A stretch of 35,966 bases of DNA from Acinetobacter qingfengensis (GTDB lineage Bacteria; Pseudomonadota; Gammaproteobacteria; Pseudomonadales; Moraxellaceae). A program made the position numbers and the translations under genes. How positions within the stretch are numbered: the stretch's first letter is position 1; every line of letters starts with the position of its first letter. The notes beneath the pieces were generated by a model. It was given only the letters and a program-made list of their open reading frames with translations, was not told the origin of the DNA and did not search any database. This document shows positions 16,817 through 26,326 of this stretch, in pieces. The stretch covers positions 1 to 35,966 of the forward strand of contig NZ_VXKN01000015.1 of the NCBI RefSeq assembly GCF_008693185.1, given 5' to 3'.

Positions 16817-17563
16817 TTATTCCTGTGCGTTGAAACTCTGTCCGGTAATACCTGCACTATCCGCACCCATCAGATAAAGATATGCTGGCATGATGTCTTC
16901 GGGTGTTGGTAATGTTAACGGATCTTCTTGAGGAAAAGCTTTGGCACGCATCGCAGTACGGGTACCACCAGGATTGATGCAGTTAAAACGAATATGGCTG
17001 TCAGGAAGTTCCGCAGCAAAAATCTGGCTTAATGCTTCAACGCCGAATTTAGAAACAGAATATGCACCCCATAAGGCACGTCCGACACGACCCACACCAC
17101 TACTGGTAAAAACTACAGAGGCATGATCGGATTTTTCCAGTAAAGGCAATAGGGCCTGTGTCAAAACAAAAGGTGCACGCAGATTAACATTGATGACATC
17201 ATCCCATGTTTCGACAGGGTAATGTGTTAACGGGACACGCTCACCTAAAATACCGGCATTATGCAAAATACCATCCAGACGGCCAAATTGCTGATCCAGT
17301 GTATCAACCAAAAGTTCATAATCCCGTGCGGATGCACTGGACAGTTGTAAAGGCAGAATAGCGGGTTGAGGTGCTCCTAGCCCTTCAATCTCATCATAAA
17401 TGACTTCAAGTTTACTTAATGTTCGACCATGTAGTACTACAGTTGCACCATGCAAGGCAAAGTGAATGGCAGCCGCACGACCAATTCCGTCACCACAACC
17501 GGTAACTAAAATAACACGGTCTTTGAGCAGATTTTTATCTGGCGTATAGTTTTTAAAATCCAT
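16817..17563 (-). CDS. yciK: YciK-family short-chain dehydrogenase/reductase
   Basis: 248 residues. Rossmann motif VTGCGDGIGRA (residues ~20-30), NAG motif in HNAGIL (~101-106), and catalytic Ser (TSSGVGR) with YSVSK (Tyr and Lys four apart). This is a classical NAD(P)-dependent SDR whose length and N-terminus (YTPDKNLLKDRVILVTG) match E. coli YciK. The physiological substrate is unknown. It is third in ubiG-mupP-yciK, an order shared with Pseudomonas aeruginosa. A GAGG site lies 8 nt before the ATG. The 78-nt gap after mupP contains no obvious terminator. Confidence 0.92.
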   Translation of the reverse strand: MDFKNYTPDKNLLKDRVILVTGCGDGIGRAAAIHFALHGATVVLHGRTLSKLEVIYDEIEGLGAPQPAILPLQLSSASARDYELLVDTLDQQFGRLDGILHNAGILGERVPLTHYPVETWDDVINVNLRAPFVLTQALLPLLEKSDHASVVFTSSGVGRVGRALWGAYSVSKFGVEALSQIFAAELPDSHIRFNCINPGGTRTAMRAKAFPQEDPLTLPTPEDIMPAYLYLMGADSAGITGQSFNAQE

Positions 17564-17641
17564 ATTTTGGCCTCGCTGTTTGTTATTTTTTGATATTGGT
17601 GATCAGGATATCATATTTATAAAACATGTATTTTGAAAAGC

Positions 17642-18310
17642 TTACATCAGGCTTTGAATAATTTTGTGTAAGCTTTGTACATCCTGAGCAATATAATCAG
17701 CTTGCCATGCTGTTAAATCATCGCTGGCATTGGGTGGAAGATAACCATAGGCTGCCAGAATGGTTGGCATATTGGCATTTTTGCCTGCATCAATATCACG
17801 AGGATGATCCCCGATATAAACAATTTGTTCAGGGGCAATGCTTAATTTTGATGCAGCCAGAAACATTGGTTCAGGATCCGGCTTGGTCTGTTTAACATCT
17901 TCTGGGCAGACCAATACCGCGCAGCGATCTGTCAGGTTTAACGCCTGTAACAGTGTTTCACTTAGCCAACGTGGTTTATTGGTGACGATACCCCATGGAA
18001 TCTGTTGTGTTTCCAGATCTACCAGCAAATCATTCATTCCCTGAAATAAATCAGTGTCCACAGCGATATCGGCACCATAACAATCCAGAAAATTCTGTCG
18101 ATGTTGTAGAAATAGTGAATCGTCCACTGCCAATTCCGGATAAACCAGTTTAACCATGGCACGGGCACCTTCAGATACCTGTGTACGAATGGTTTCTGCT
18201 GCGACAACATCCACACCTTTGTCACGACACATTTGTTGAATGATTCGAATGAAATCTGCGGCAGTATCGATCAGCGTACCATCCAGATCAAATAAGACAG
18301 CTTTTATCAT
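17642..18310 (-). CDS. mupP: N-acetylmuramic acid 6-phosphate phosphatase MupP (HAD family, Gph-like)
   Basis: 222 residues of the HAD superfamily. Motif I is DLDGTLID (residues 8-15), motif II is in VTNKP (~114), motif III is KTKPDP-like ([10 protein letters not shown]), and motif IV is GDHPRDID. It resembles phosphoglycolate phosphatase, but in Pseudomonas the gene directly after ubiG with this sequence type is MupP. MupP removes phosphate from MurNAc-6-P in the anhydro-muropeptide recycling route to UDP-MurNAc that bypasses de novo synthesis. The ATG overlaps the ubiG stop as ATGA, so translation is coupled. AmpD and MurJ, encoded further right, belong to the same recycling and lipid II pathway. 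A plain Gph function remains possible. Confidence 0.87.
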   Translation of the reverse strand: MIKAVLFDLDGTLIDTAADFIRIIQQMCRDKGVDVVAAETIRTQVSEGARAMVKLVYPELAVDDSLFLQHRQNFLDCYGADIAVDTDLFQGMNDLLVDLETQQIPWGIVTNKPRWLSETLLQALNLTDRCAVLVCPEDVKQTKPDPEPMFLAASKLSIAPEQIVYIGDHPRDIDAGKNANMPTILAAYGYLPPNASDDLTAWQADYIAQDVQSLHKIIQSLM

Positions 18311-19023
18311 GCTTGTTCACGCTTTATAGTATGTACCATATAATTCACATCAACATTTGGTGCCAACCAGTAATGTTTGGTTAGTGGATTATAATGTAGT
18401 CCAGTCATGCTTTTAAGTTCTAGTCCTGCGGCACGAATTGCACTGGCAAGCTCAGACGGGCGGATAAATTTATGAAAATCATGTGTGCCTTTAGGGAGCA
18501 AACGTAATACATATTCCGCACCGATAATAGCAAACAAATAAGATTTTGGATTACGGTTAATGGTTGAAAAAAAGACATGACCACCGGGTTTGCAAAGGTC
18601 AAAACAGGCTTTGACAATTGAGGCAGGATCTGGGACATGCTCGAGCATTTCCATACAGGTTACTACATCATATTGACCAGCTTGTTCCTGTGCCAGTTGT
18701 TCGACAGGAATCTGGCGATATTGGATATTTTCAACGCCAGTCTGTTCGGCATGAATGCGTCCAACAGCAAGTGGCGCTTCACCCATATCAATACCTAGAA
18801 CAGATTGCGCACGATAAGCCATACTTTCAGCCAAAATACCACCACCGCAGCCAACATCCAGAACTTTTTTCCCTGTTAAACCACCTGATTTTTCATCAAT
18901 CCAATTTAAACGTAATGGATTAATCTGATGCAATGGACGGAACTCGGAAGTTTGATCCCACCATTTTTCTGCGAGTGCTTCAAATTTTGCAATTTCTTGT
19001 GGGTCAACATTCAGTGTAGCCAT
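18307..19023 (-). CDS. ubiG: Ubiquinone biosynthesis O-methyltransferase UbiG
   Basis: 238 residues. The N-terminus [30 protein letters not shown] is diagnostic of UbiG. SAM-binding motif I is VLDVGCGGG (~54-62), and the catalytic-acid region is [11 protein letters not shown]. The enzyme carries out both O-methylations in coenzyme Q synthesis at the inner-membrane face. It is the first gene of the ubiG-mupP-yciK operon. AAGGTG lies 8 nt before the ATG. It is divergent from dsbA across a ~185-bp region. Confidence 0.97.
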   Translation of the reverse strand: MATLNVDPQEIAKFEALAEKWWDQTSEFRPLHQINPLRLNWIDEKSGGLTGKKVLDVGCGGGILAESMAYRAQSVLGIDMGEAPLAVGRIHAEQTGVENIQYRQIPVEQLAQEQAGQYDVVTCMEMLEHVPDPASIVKACFDLCKPGGHVFFSTINRNPKSYLFAIIGAEYVLRLLPKGTHDFHKFIRPSELASAIRAAGLELKSMTGLHYNPLTKHYWLAPNVDVNYMVHTIKREQA

Positions 19024-19208
19024 AACACATCACCTTATCATTTATAAAAATTTATTTGCCGTTGAGTAAAAATACAAAAACGCAAGAATCTGTGAAAATT
19101 GTACACATAATAAAACGCTTCGTGCTAATTTCGCCTATATTTATTTTGGTTAATATATTTTATAGTGCAAGACTGAAAAAGGCACGATACACGAGGAATG
19201 ACTCAGAC

Positions 19209-19841
19209 ATGAAAAAAATCGCATTAGGTCTAATCTCAGCTGTTTTATTAACAGTATCAGGATTGGCAGCGGCTGCGGAACAATATATTGCTGGAAAGGA
19301 CTATATTGTGGTCTCTAAACCGGGAAAAGTTGATATTCCGGGAAAGATCGAAGTACGTGAATTTTTTTGGTATGGTTGCCCACATTGCTATAAATTAGAA
19401 CCATATATGCAAAATTGGTTACGTCAGTTGCCTAAGGATATTAACTTTGTGCGTACACCTGCAGCAATGAATCCAATCTGGGAGCAAAATGCACGAGGTT
19501 ATTTTGTGTCTGAAGCTTTAGGCATTCGTCAAAAAGCACATATTCCATTATTTGATGCAGTGAATAAGCAGGGTCAACAGCTTTTTGATCAGAAATCTCT
19601 GGCACAATTCTATGCTCGTTATGGTGCAAATCAGACAAAATTCAATAGTTTATATAACTCATTTGCAATTACTGGCAAGGTCAATCAAGCCAATAATCTG
19701 GCAAAATATTATCAGTTAACAGGTGTTCCAGCGGTTGTGATCAATGGTAAATATATTGTTCAAGGCGAAGACCAGCGTGTAGTCGATATCATGAACTACT
19801 TAATTCAAAAAGAACGTGCAGGTTTGAAAAAAGCATCTTAG
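19209..19841 (+). CDS. dsbA: Periplasmic thiol:disulfide interchange protein DsbA
   Basis: 210 residues with a signal peptide (KKIALGLISAVLLTVSGLAAA). Active site CPHC at residues 57-60 within FFWYGCPHCYKLEP, cis-Pro loop TGVPAVVINGKY near 174. It introduces disulfides into exported proteins and is reoxidised by DsbB. The frame is open 51 codons upstream, but homology and the signal peptide place the start at ATG 19209. GAGGA ends 11 nt before it, slightly far. A four-codon frame (19198-19212) begins just after that site and overlaps the dsbA ATG as ATGA, so re-initiation may contribute. It is followed by a strong terminator. Confidence 0.96.
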   Translation: MKKIALGLISAVLLTVSGLAAAAEQYIAGKDYIVVSKPGKVDIPGKIEVREFFWYGCPHCYKLEPYMQNWLRQLPKDINFVRTPAAMNPIWEQNARGYFVSEALGIRQKAHIPLFDAVNKQGQQLFDQKSLAQFYARYGANQTKFNSLYNSFAITGKVNQANNLAKYYQLTGVPAVVINGKYIVQGEDQRVVDIMNYLIQKERAGLKKAS

Positions 19842-19863
19842 AACTTTGTATCCTCTTCCTCAG

Positions 19864-19890
19864 CCCGAACAACATTGTTCGGGTTTTTTT
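19864..19890 (+). terminator. Rho-independent terminator of dsbA
   Basis: CCCGAACA (19864-19871) pairs with TGTTCGGG (19876-19883), followed by T7 (19884-19890). It overlaps the last codons of the convergent TetR gene by 2 nt. Confidence 0.93.
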
Positions 19891-20533
19891 ATTCTATAGA
19901 TTGCCAATTTGCAATCCCACGAAATAATAATCGTACCTGCGTCATAGCATGTTCCAAATAAATTTGTTGCTGCTGTTTTAGTAATTCACCTTGATATTGT
20001 TGTGGTAAATTTAACCATGTCATTGCCCATGTTAGAGATAAATTCACAATGATAGTGGTCATGACATATAAATCTTGATGATTTTCAACATGCTGAAAAT
20101 TTCGACTGGCTTCAAGATCATTGGCCAGATCGCGAGTTAAACTTTCAATTTCTTTAGCAATTTCCCGTCTTACAGTTTCTGAACCGCCCCAGCGTTCTCC
20201 AATCAAAAAGAACCAGTCTTGTGGACTTTGATCAACTGCACGAAAAAACAGTTGGATACTGGTTTTGGTTTTTGCATCCTGATGTTTTAAATACCCTTGT
20301 CGTAGTTGTGATAACATCAGTTTAAGCCGACCGGAAACCTGTTCTACTAATGCCTGTCCCAATTGTTCCATATCTTCAAAGTGACGATAAAAAGCGGTGG
20401 GAACCAGTCCAACTTCACGTGCTAATTCACGTAGACTAATGGTACTAAATGCACGACCTGTGGTGCTGAGTTTAAGGGCTGCATCAAGTAATGCCTGCCG
20501 ACTTTGTTGTTTGCGCTCATTGCGTATAGACAT
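19889..20533 (-). CDS. TetR-family regulator, FabR/DesT-like
   Basis: 214 residues from ATG 20533, which has AGG 7 nt upstream; an ATG two codons earlier (20539) sits almost on that site. Helix-turn-helix at residues ~10-60: SLRELAREVGLVPTAFYRHFEDMEQLG, very close to E. coli FabR ([20 protein letters not shown]). The ligand domain is also similar in length, so it may control unsaturated fatty-acid synthesis or desaturase genes, but no fatty-acid gene is in the window. It is divergent from rph by ~180 bp and converges with dsbA. Confidence 0.85.
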   Translation of the reverse strand: MSIRNERKQQSRQALLDAALKLSTTGRAFSTISLRELAREVGLVPTAFYRHFEDMEQLGQALVEQVSGRLKLMLSQLRQGYLKHQDAKTKTSIQLFFRAVDQSPQDWFFLIGERWGGSETVRREIAKEIESLTRDLANDLEASRNFQHVENHQDLYVMTTIIVNLSLTWAMTWLNLPQQYQGELLKQQQQIYLEHAMTQVRLLFRGIANWQSIE

Positions 20534-20716
20534 AAACATACCTGACCAATCAGAACCGCAAGTCTAACAAAAAAAGTTATCTATAACCCTTTGGGATTGC
20601 TATTGTATAAGAAAAAAGATGCCTGAAACGCATCAATCAGCAGATTTAGCTCAAAAAGGGGAAAGATAAATTTGCTATAATTGCTGCCCGAAGAATTTGA
20701 ATCATTAGGATCAGTT

Positions 20717-21433
20717 ATGCGTATCGACCAAAGAGCTTTAAATCAATTGCGTCCAGTTAAAATCACCCGTAATTATACACGTTATGCAGAGGGTTCTGTT
20801 TTGGTCGAATTTGGACATACCAAAGTCCTGTGTACAGCCAGTATTGATAATTCAGTACCCCGGTTTTTAAAAGGTCAGGGACAGGGCTGGGTTACCGCCG
20901 AATATGGTATGTTGCCACGTTCAACCCATACCCGTTCAGATCGTGAAGCAGCCCGTGGAAAGCAAAGTGGGCGTACACAAGAAATTCAGCGTTTAATTGG
21001 CCGTAGTCTACGCGCCATGATTGATCTCAAAAAATTGGGTGAAAATACGATTACCATTGATTGTGATGTGATTCAGGCTGATGGTGGAACACGTACTGCA
21101 TCAATTACTGGAGCAGCCGTGGCTTTGGTTGATGCAGTCAATGTATTACTTGAACAAAAGAAAATTAAACATGACCCGTTAAAAGGTTTAATTGCTGCAG
21201 TTTCTGTTGGTGTATTTGAAGGTGAGGCTTTACTGGATTTATGCTATGAAGAAGATTCAAATTGTGAAACTGACTTAAATGTCGTCATGACCCAGAAAGG
21301 TGAATTTATTGAAATTCAGGGTACAGCAGAAGAAAAACCATTTAGTCGGGAACAGGCAAACCAGATGCTGGCATTGGCAGAAGAAGGAATTCAGCAGTTG
21401 ATTGCCGCACAACAAAAGGCTTTAGGTTGGTAA
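20717..21433 (+). CDS. rph: Ribonuclease PH
   Basis: 238 residues from ATG 20717 with AGGA 6 nt upstream; an open frame extends 12 codons further but is not conserved. N-terminus [33 protein letters not shown], the phosphate-binding region [24 protein letters not shown], and [19 protein letters not shown] are all standard. It is a phosphorolytic 3'-5' exoribonuclease that trims tRNA 3' ends as a hexamer. Same length as an intact E. coli enzyme (238), with no frameshift of the K-12 type. Followed by its own terminator. Confidence 0.97.
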   Translation: MRIDQRALNQLRPVKITRNYTRYAEGSVLVEFGHTKVLCTASIDNSVPRFLKGQGQGWVTAEYGMLPRSTHTRSDREAARGKQSGRTQEIQRLIGRSLRAMIDLKKLGENTITIDCDVIQADGGTRTASITGAAVALVDAVNVLLEQKKIKHDPLKGLIAAVSVGVFEGEALLDLCYEEDSNCETDLNVVMTQKGEFIEIQGTAEEKPFSREQANQMLALAEEGIQQLIAAQQKALGW

Positions 21434-21463
21434 ATAATAAGATTCCCAGCATATAAATTACTT

Positions 21464-21499
21464 AAAAACTCCGTATAAAAAACTTATAGGGAGTTTTTT
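21464..21499 (+). terminator. Rho-independent terminator of rph
   Basis: AAAAACTCC (21464-21472) pairs with GGAGTTTTT (21490-21498), with an inner TATAA/TTATA stem and one mismatch; the right arm runs into T6. Confidence 0.88.
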
Positions 21500-21618
21500 A
21501 TATTTTGAATTTACGTCGTTAAGATAGAAAGTTTTCTGAAATAGCTTAAATTTTTTAATTGAAAAACCTGAAATTCATTAAAACTACAAAAATATTAATA
21601 TGTATTATAAATAAAATG

Positions 21619-21637
21619 CATGATGCTAATCATTATC
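21619..21637. promoter_or_regulatory. Fur box
   Basis: CATGATGCTAATCATTATC matches 16 of 19 positions of the Fur consensus GATAATGATAATCATTATC, including the entire right half. It lies 114 bp before the fusion gene in a 318-bp AT-rich region that holds no other gene. This implies iron-repressed expression. Confidence 0.7.
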
Positions 21638-21751
21638 AATATTAATTACATTTATTAATAATTACTGTATAATAAATTTTATTGTTAATTTTTTGTGTCA
21701 TATCTGTACTTTTTTCTTTTCTAATGTATCTGTTTTGGTTTTAAATTTTTT

Positions 21752-23197
21752 ATGGAAAAAGCTTTTTCTATGCAAACAACGTTCGACTTTGATTGGAAAA
21801 AACTGAAATACTGGATTGCTGTTTCAATGTGTCACGGGCTGGTTTTGTTTATTGCTTTTACCTCACTACGTGTTCCCAGCGCTGATGTACAAAAAAAATC
21901 AGCAACACAATCCATAAAAGTCAGCCTGATTTCATTAGAAAAAAAAATTGAACAACAATTAGAGCCATCGGTTGATTCGTTAGAAAAACAGCAAAAGCAA
22001 TCTCCTGCAACTGCAACGGTTTGCACTACGGGTGATGAGTGGTGCTTAGATGGCGAGCAATATGTTGGTTCAAGATTTTTGTATCCTGCAAAAACAATCA
22101 ATGACGACTACACCAATTATGCAATCTATTTGCAAGACAGCATGACGTGGGGACGTTTAGAGCTTACCCCGGGTGTACGTGTCAGTATGGATGATTTTCT
22201 TGGAAATCTGAATATCGCACCACGTTTTGCCATATCTTATGATGTATTTGGTGATCGTTCTAGCCGTATTTTTGCAGGTGCAAACCGTTATTATGCAGGT
22301 AATATTCTTGCGTATAAATTGAGAGATGGGATTGGAGAGAGATATTCGCAAACCCGCTCTAGTGCGTCTGCAAATTGGGTAACTACAGGACCAACCACTC
22401 TCACAGCAAATCGTTATACGATGTCTGAATTAGATACACCATTTAGCGATGAATTAAATATCGGAATTGCACAACGGGTTTGGGATACCATCTGGACCTT
22501 AAAATATGTGCATCGTAACGGACGAGATCAGTTCTCTCGTACATCAGAAACAATTGAAGGTGTGACTTATCGTGTAATGGATAACAGTGGTAGAACAAAG
22601 GGGGAAACTGTTTCTTTGACCATTGAGCCAATCAGTCCATTTAAATTTAAATATGGAACAGTGGATTGGGAAATTGGAGCCAATTACTCAAACAATAAAT
22701 CAAGTTCAAATAACTGGAATACAGCGGCATACGATGACAATCCAACTTATAGTAAGGTCATTTATAAAGATGAGTTACTGGATTTGGATGATGCACCTGC
22801 ATGGGATTTTGGTACGCCGTGGAATGCTTTTTTAAGGATTGATACCACTATACCTAAGTGGCATTTAAACTGGACTCAGCGTCTAGGTTATACTGCGGGC
22901 TATCGAGGCTATACCACTTCTACAATTGCGTGTTCAAGCAGTTACAGTGCATGTGGTGACTATACTGGATCGGCAACCTTATATGAAGAAAAACAATATG
23001 ATGATTATTTCTCTTATGACTGGCGTTTTAACTGGTCATATCCAGTTGGCAAATATCAGAGTTTAGCGGTTAGTCTGGATGTATTAAATGTATTTGATAC
23101 CACGATTGAAACTGCTAAATCAGGAACAACAAGCACAGCTCCAGTTTCTTATAAAACAGGTCGTCAATTTTGGTTAGGTTTATCATATAACTGGTAA
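21752..23197 (+). pseudogene. TonB-like N-terminus fused in frame to C-terminal part of a TonB-dependent receptor barrel
   Basis: 481 residues of composite origin. Residues 1-~85 look like a TonB/FusB energy transducer: a short cytoplasmic part, a membrane helix with SMCHG (~19-38), then a charged, Gln/Lys-rich spacer. There is no C-terminal TonB domain. From ~residue 88 the sequence is outer-membrane barrel: paired aromatic strands (YLQDSMTWGRLELTPGVRVS, FDTTIETA) ending in terminal Trp, as in TonB receptors. The barrel has no signal peptide, no plug, and only about 390 residues, roughly half to two thirds of a full barrel. The simplest reading is a deletion joining adjacent fusB- and fusA-like genes, with TGCAAC repeated twice near the join (~22006-22017). 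The start could be ATG 21752 or 21770; neither has a good ribosome site. A Fur box is upstream. An assembly error or a genuine conserved fusion are alternatives. Confidence 0.65.
21755..21768. repeat. 14-bp perfect palindrome between two candidate start codons
   Basis: GAAAAAGCTTTTTC lies between ATG 21752 and ATG 21770 of the fusion gene. As RNA it could form only a tight hairpin; as DNA it may be a protein site. No other role is evident. Confidence 0.4.
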
Positions 23198-23219
23198 TCT
23201 CAAATCTTCTAATTCATAT

Positions 23220-23249
23220 AAGAAGATGGCTTATTGTCATCTTCTTTTT
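23220..23249 (+). terminator. Terminator between fusion gene and M16 protease gene
   Basis: AAGAAGATG (23220-23228) pairs with CATCTTCTT (23238-23246), 9-nt loop, followed by T5 with one more pyrimidine stretch. It would limit read-through into the protease gene, 23 nt downstream. Confidence 0.7.
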
Positions 23250-23271
23250 CTTTACTCTTTGATTAAAATTA

Positions 23272-26046
23272 ATGTTTATGCCAGCTTTCTTTCCCAAAAC
23301 ACGACATTTGATTGTCCTGATCAGTATTAATTTAACGACCGTTTGCTTACATGCCGAAATAAGCCCATTACCTAAAATTGTTTCGGGCCAACTGGAGAAC
23401 GGTTTTCGCTATAGCATTGCGCCTCTTCGTCAGGAAAAACAACGAATCGATATTCGTTTAATGGTCAATGCAGGTTCAATTCATGAAAAAGATCAGCAAT
23501 CTGGTGCTGCCCACCTCATTGAGCACATGGTCTTTAAGGGATCGGAAAAATATCCGCAAGGTGTATCTAATGAGTTACATAGCAAAAAATGGAGAATGGC
23601 CCAACATTATAATGCCGTAACCCAGTTTGAGCGCACAACTTATATGATGAATCCGCCACAGGGCGTAAAGGATTTGCAATATAGTCTGGAAATATTAAAG
23701 CAAATGGTTGCTTTCCCATTATTTACCCAGCGTGATTTAGATCATGAACGCCTCATTGTACTAGAAGAATGGCGAGGTAAACTTGGTGTCGCAGAGCGTA
23801 TGAATCAGCAACGGATACGGGCAATGCGTCATGACTCCATATATGCGGTTCGTCCTGTAATTGGCGATGAACAATCCATCAAAGCGCTCACGACAGAGCA
23901 ATTAAAAGATTATCATCAACGTTGGTATCGGCCTGATAATATGCAACTTCTGGTATCTGGTGCAGTCAATATCAAAGATACAGAAAAGATGATTAGGGCA
24001 GTATTTTCCAAATTACCAAAACATCCTGTGGAATCCAAACCTGATTATGACCCACAGTTAAAACCACAATTGAGAATATTGCGCTTGCAGGATAGTGAAA
24101 GTGGTAGTAGCCAGATTTCATGGGTGGTTCGTTTTGATGATGTGCTTGCCCAACAGGATGATCAACAAGGAATAAGACAACGGTTACTTAATCAAATTAC
24201 GTTAGCGGCATTATCACGACAAATGCGCCGTCAAAGTGAAGCATTGCCAGATTCAGTGACCACACTGGTCGCCAAGAAATCTGATATTGGTCAGCATACT
24301 TCTGCTTTGGGAATTTTTGCAGAAGTTGTACCCGATCATCATCAAGATGCATTGCCAGTATTATTGACTGAAATTCAAAGGCTCAAACAGTATCCTTTGG
24401 CAGATCAGGATATTGAAACCGCCAAACAGGACATACAGCAAACTGCAAAAGCAATGCTAAAAAAAACAGAACGAAGAGAGTTTGATGCATGGACGCAACA
24501 ACTGGTTTCAGCATGGCAAAAAGGCTGGCAATATCGTGGTAGTCAACAAACCGCAAAATATGCTTTAAAGATATTACCAACCATCTCGGTTGCTGAGGTA
24601 AACGCACATTTACAAGCATGGTTGGCGCAACCGGATCAGCTCTTGCAATATAGCATTCCGGGAAATGCAGCATTTCAACTTCCTTCTATTGAAAGTGTTC
24701 AGCAACTAGCTCAGGACATTTCACAGCAACAGCTTGAACCTTTACGGACAGCACAAAAGTTGTCTGAGGTGAAGTTGGTTAAGCCTACTCAATCGGGTCA
24801 TATCGTTCAAGTTCATGCTTATCCACAGCAAAATGTACAAGAATATGTATTGAATAATGGCGATAGAGTAATCTGGTTAAAGACGGCACTTGCGAAAGAC
24901 AAAGTGTATTTAACTGCGCAAAATCCAATGGGTGCTTTATCACCTGAATTGAATCCGTGGCAATCTCAATTGGCAATACAGATGATTTCACAAAATGGAC
25001 CACAAGCCAGCCAGCCAGCTCAGTTCAGACAATGGAAAACAGATCAGAATATTTCCCTGAATTATAGTCAAAGCTTGGATCAATTGAGTTTAAGTGGTGT
25101 GGCACCGGCAAATCGTTTATCTGTCTTATTACAATTGATTTATAACCTGAATCAATACCCGGAGATTGAAAGCCAAACCATGAAAAATAGTCTGGTGGGA
25201 TTAATCCGACAGCAGACTGTAGCAGAAGGTTCAATCTCAGGAAAAAAAGAACAGCAAATTGCGCAATTACTTTATGGTGTCGAACAATCTCATCGTCCTA
25301 CTCTGGATCAATTAAAACAGGTGAATAAACAGGATTTGTTAAGACAATGGCAGATCATTGGTAAAGCATCAACCACTTACTTTTTGATCTCTGATGGAAA
25401 TAGCCTAGATGTAGAGCAGAATATTCAGCAATTTCTGGCACCCATACAGCGAGAAAAATTACTGCCAGCCGTTAATACATTGTCTACAACAGGTCAGGCA
25501 CAAACAATTATGAATGCCAATATCGAACCGCGAGCAGATGTACGGTTATGGTCTTTTAGTGAACAAAAGTGGCAACCTGAAACAGCCGTTCAGGTCAGTA
25601 TCGCTCGTCAGATTGCACAACAGGTCTTAAGGGATAGATTAAGAGAAGAGTCACTCGGAATTTACCGCCTGAATTTTGCTGCGGAACTCAATCCTGCACA
25701 TGATCGTATTGAAACATCATTAAGTTTTACAACATCGCCAGAACGGGCACAGGAACTCTCTGCACAGGCACAAGAGATTTTAAAAAATTTACCGAAATAT
25801 ATGACTGCACAAAAAATTCAGCAGGCGAAGACACAATTTCAATATAATGAACAAAAACGTCAGGAAGATATTTTTAGTTTACAGCGCAGACTGGTGCTGA
25901 GTTATCAGAAATATGATTCGCCCATTTATTTATCCCATATCTCTGAGCTGGAAAAAGCAATTTCTGACGAAGAAATCAGAGAAGTTGCAAAACAGTTATG
26001 GAACACTCAAAATTTGAAGATTTATATCAGCTTACCCAAAAAATAA
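23272..26046 (+). CDS. pqqL: Periplasmic M16 zinc protease, PqqL/FusC-like
   Basis: 924 residues, close to E. coli PqqL (931). A signal peptide ends near LHA (residue 28). The inverzincin motif HLIEH is at 81-85 (in GAAHLIEHMVFKGSE) and the third zinc ligand is probably in VLEEWRGK (~165-166), giving an active N-terminal M16 domain. Three further M16-type domains follow, with YNAVTQFERTTYMM as the usual substrate-strand segment. In Pectobacterium, FusC with this build cleaves imported plant ferredoxin so iron can be released; E. coli PqqL sits with receptor YddB in an iron-regulated operon. Here the receptor partner upstream is truncated and fused, leaving the protease apparently intact. No clear ribosome site precedes either ATG 23272 or 23278. 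Confidence 0.9.
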   Translation: MFMPAFFPKTRHLIVLISINLTTVCLHAEISPLPKIVSGQLENGFRYSIAPLRQEKQRIDIRLMVNAGSIHEKDQQSGAAHLIEHMVFKGSEKYPQGVSNELHSKKWRMAQHYNAVTQFERTTYMMNPPQGVKDLQYSLEILKQMVAFPLFTQRDLDHERLIVLEEWRGKLGVAERMNQQRIRAMRHDSIYAVRPVIGDEQSIKALTTEQLKDYHQRWYRPDNMQLLVSGAVNIKDTEKMIRAVFSKLPKHPVESKPDYDPQLKPQLRILRLQDSESGSSQISWVVRFDDVLAQQDDQQGIRQRLLNQITLAALSRQMRRQSEALPDSVTTLVAKKSDIGQHTSALGIFAEVVPDHHQDALPVLLTEIQRLKQYPLADQDIETAKQDIQQTAKAMLKKTERREFDAWTQQLVSAWQKGWQYRGSQQTAKYALKILPTISVAEVNAHLQAWLAQPDQLLQYSIPGNAAFQLPSIESVQQLAQDISQQQLEPLRTAQKLSEVKLVKPTQSGHIVQVHAYPQQNVQEYVLNNGDRVIWLKTALAKDKVYLTAQNPMGALSPELNPWQSQLAIQMISQNGPQASQPAQFRQWKTDQNISLNYSQSLDQLSLSGVAPANRLSVLLQLIYNLNQYPEIESQTMKNSLVGLIRQQTVAEGSISGKKEQQIAQLLYGVEQSHRPTLDQLKQVNKQDLLRQWQIIGKASTTYFLISDGNSLDVEQNIQQFLAPIQREKLLPAVNTLSTTGQAQTIMNANIEPRADVRLWSFSEQKWQPETAVQVSIARQIAQQVLRDRLREESLGIYRLNFAAELNPAHDRIETSLSFTTSPERAQELSAQAQEILKNLPKYMTAQKIQQAKTQFQYNEQKRQEDIFSLQRRLVLSYQKYDSPIYLSHISELEKAISDEEIREVAKQLWNTQNLKIYISLPKK

Positions 26047-26125
26047 AATAAATTTCTTCTTATTTCTGCTTTAGTTTAATCGGGAAGTTTTAGAACGTTG
26101 ATAAAGTGCTGTGTAGTATGACAGC

Positions 26126-26162
26126 AACGGTATTGCATCATTGTCATGACAATACCGTTTTA
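26126..26162 (+). terminator. Terminator after the M16 protease gene
   Basis: AACGGTATTG (26126-26135) pairs with CAATACCGTT (26150-26159) over 10 bp, with an inner TCA/TGA pair, followed by a short T run. Confidence 0.82.
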
Positions 26163-26196
26163 TCGTATGAAATTTATAAGTTTATTTAAAAACAAC

Positions 26197-26226
26197 CTTG
26201 ATTTTACAGGATCGACCCATACTTTA
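26197..26226 (+). promoter_or_regulatory. Possible sigma-32 (or sigma-70) promoter of grpE
   Basis: CTTGATT (26197-26203) and ACCCATAC (26215-26222) resemble sigma-32 elements, but the spacing is about 2 nt short. TTGATT with TACTTT (26220-26225, 16-bp spacer) is an overlapping sigma-70 reading. Confidence 0.4.
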
Positions 26227-26326
26227 CTGTTTAAGCAAACTGAATACATGGCAGTGTAGGCATGATTAAATCGTCTGATGCCAAAGAGGACTGCACATGT
26301 TTGAATTTTTTAAACGGAGATCATCA

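Noticed and set aside
17564..17641. Terminator between mupP and yciK (GATAT...ATATC)
   Set aside because: The stem is only 5 bp and has no T tract; an operon read-through is more likely.
19056..19208. 51-codon extension of dsbA
   Set aside because: It lacks conservation and would bury the signal peptide inside the protein; the canonical start is 19209.
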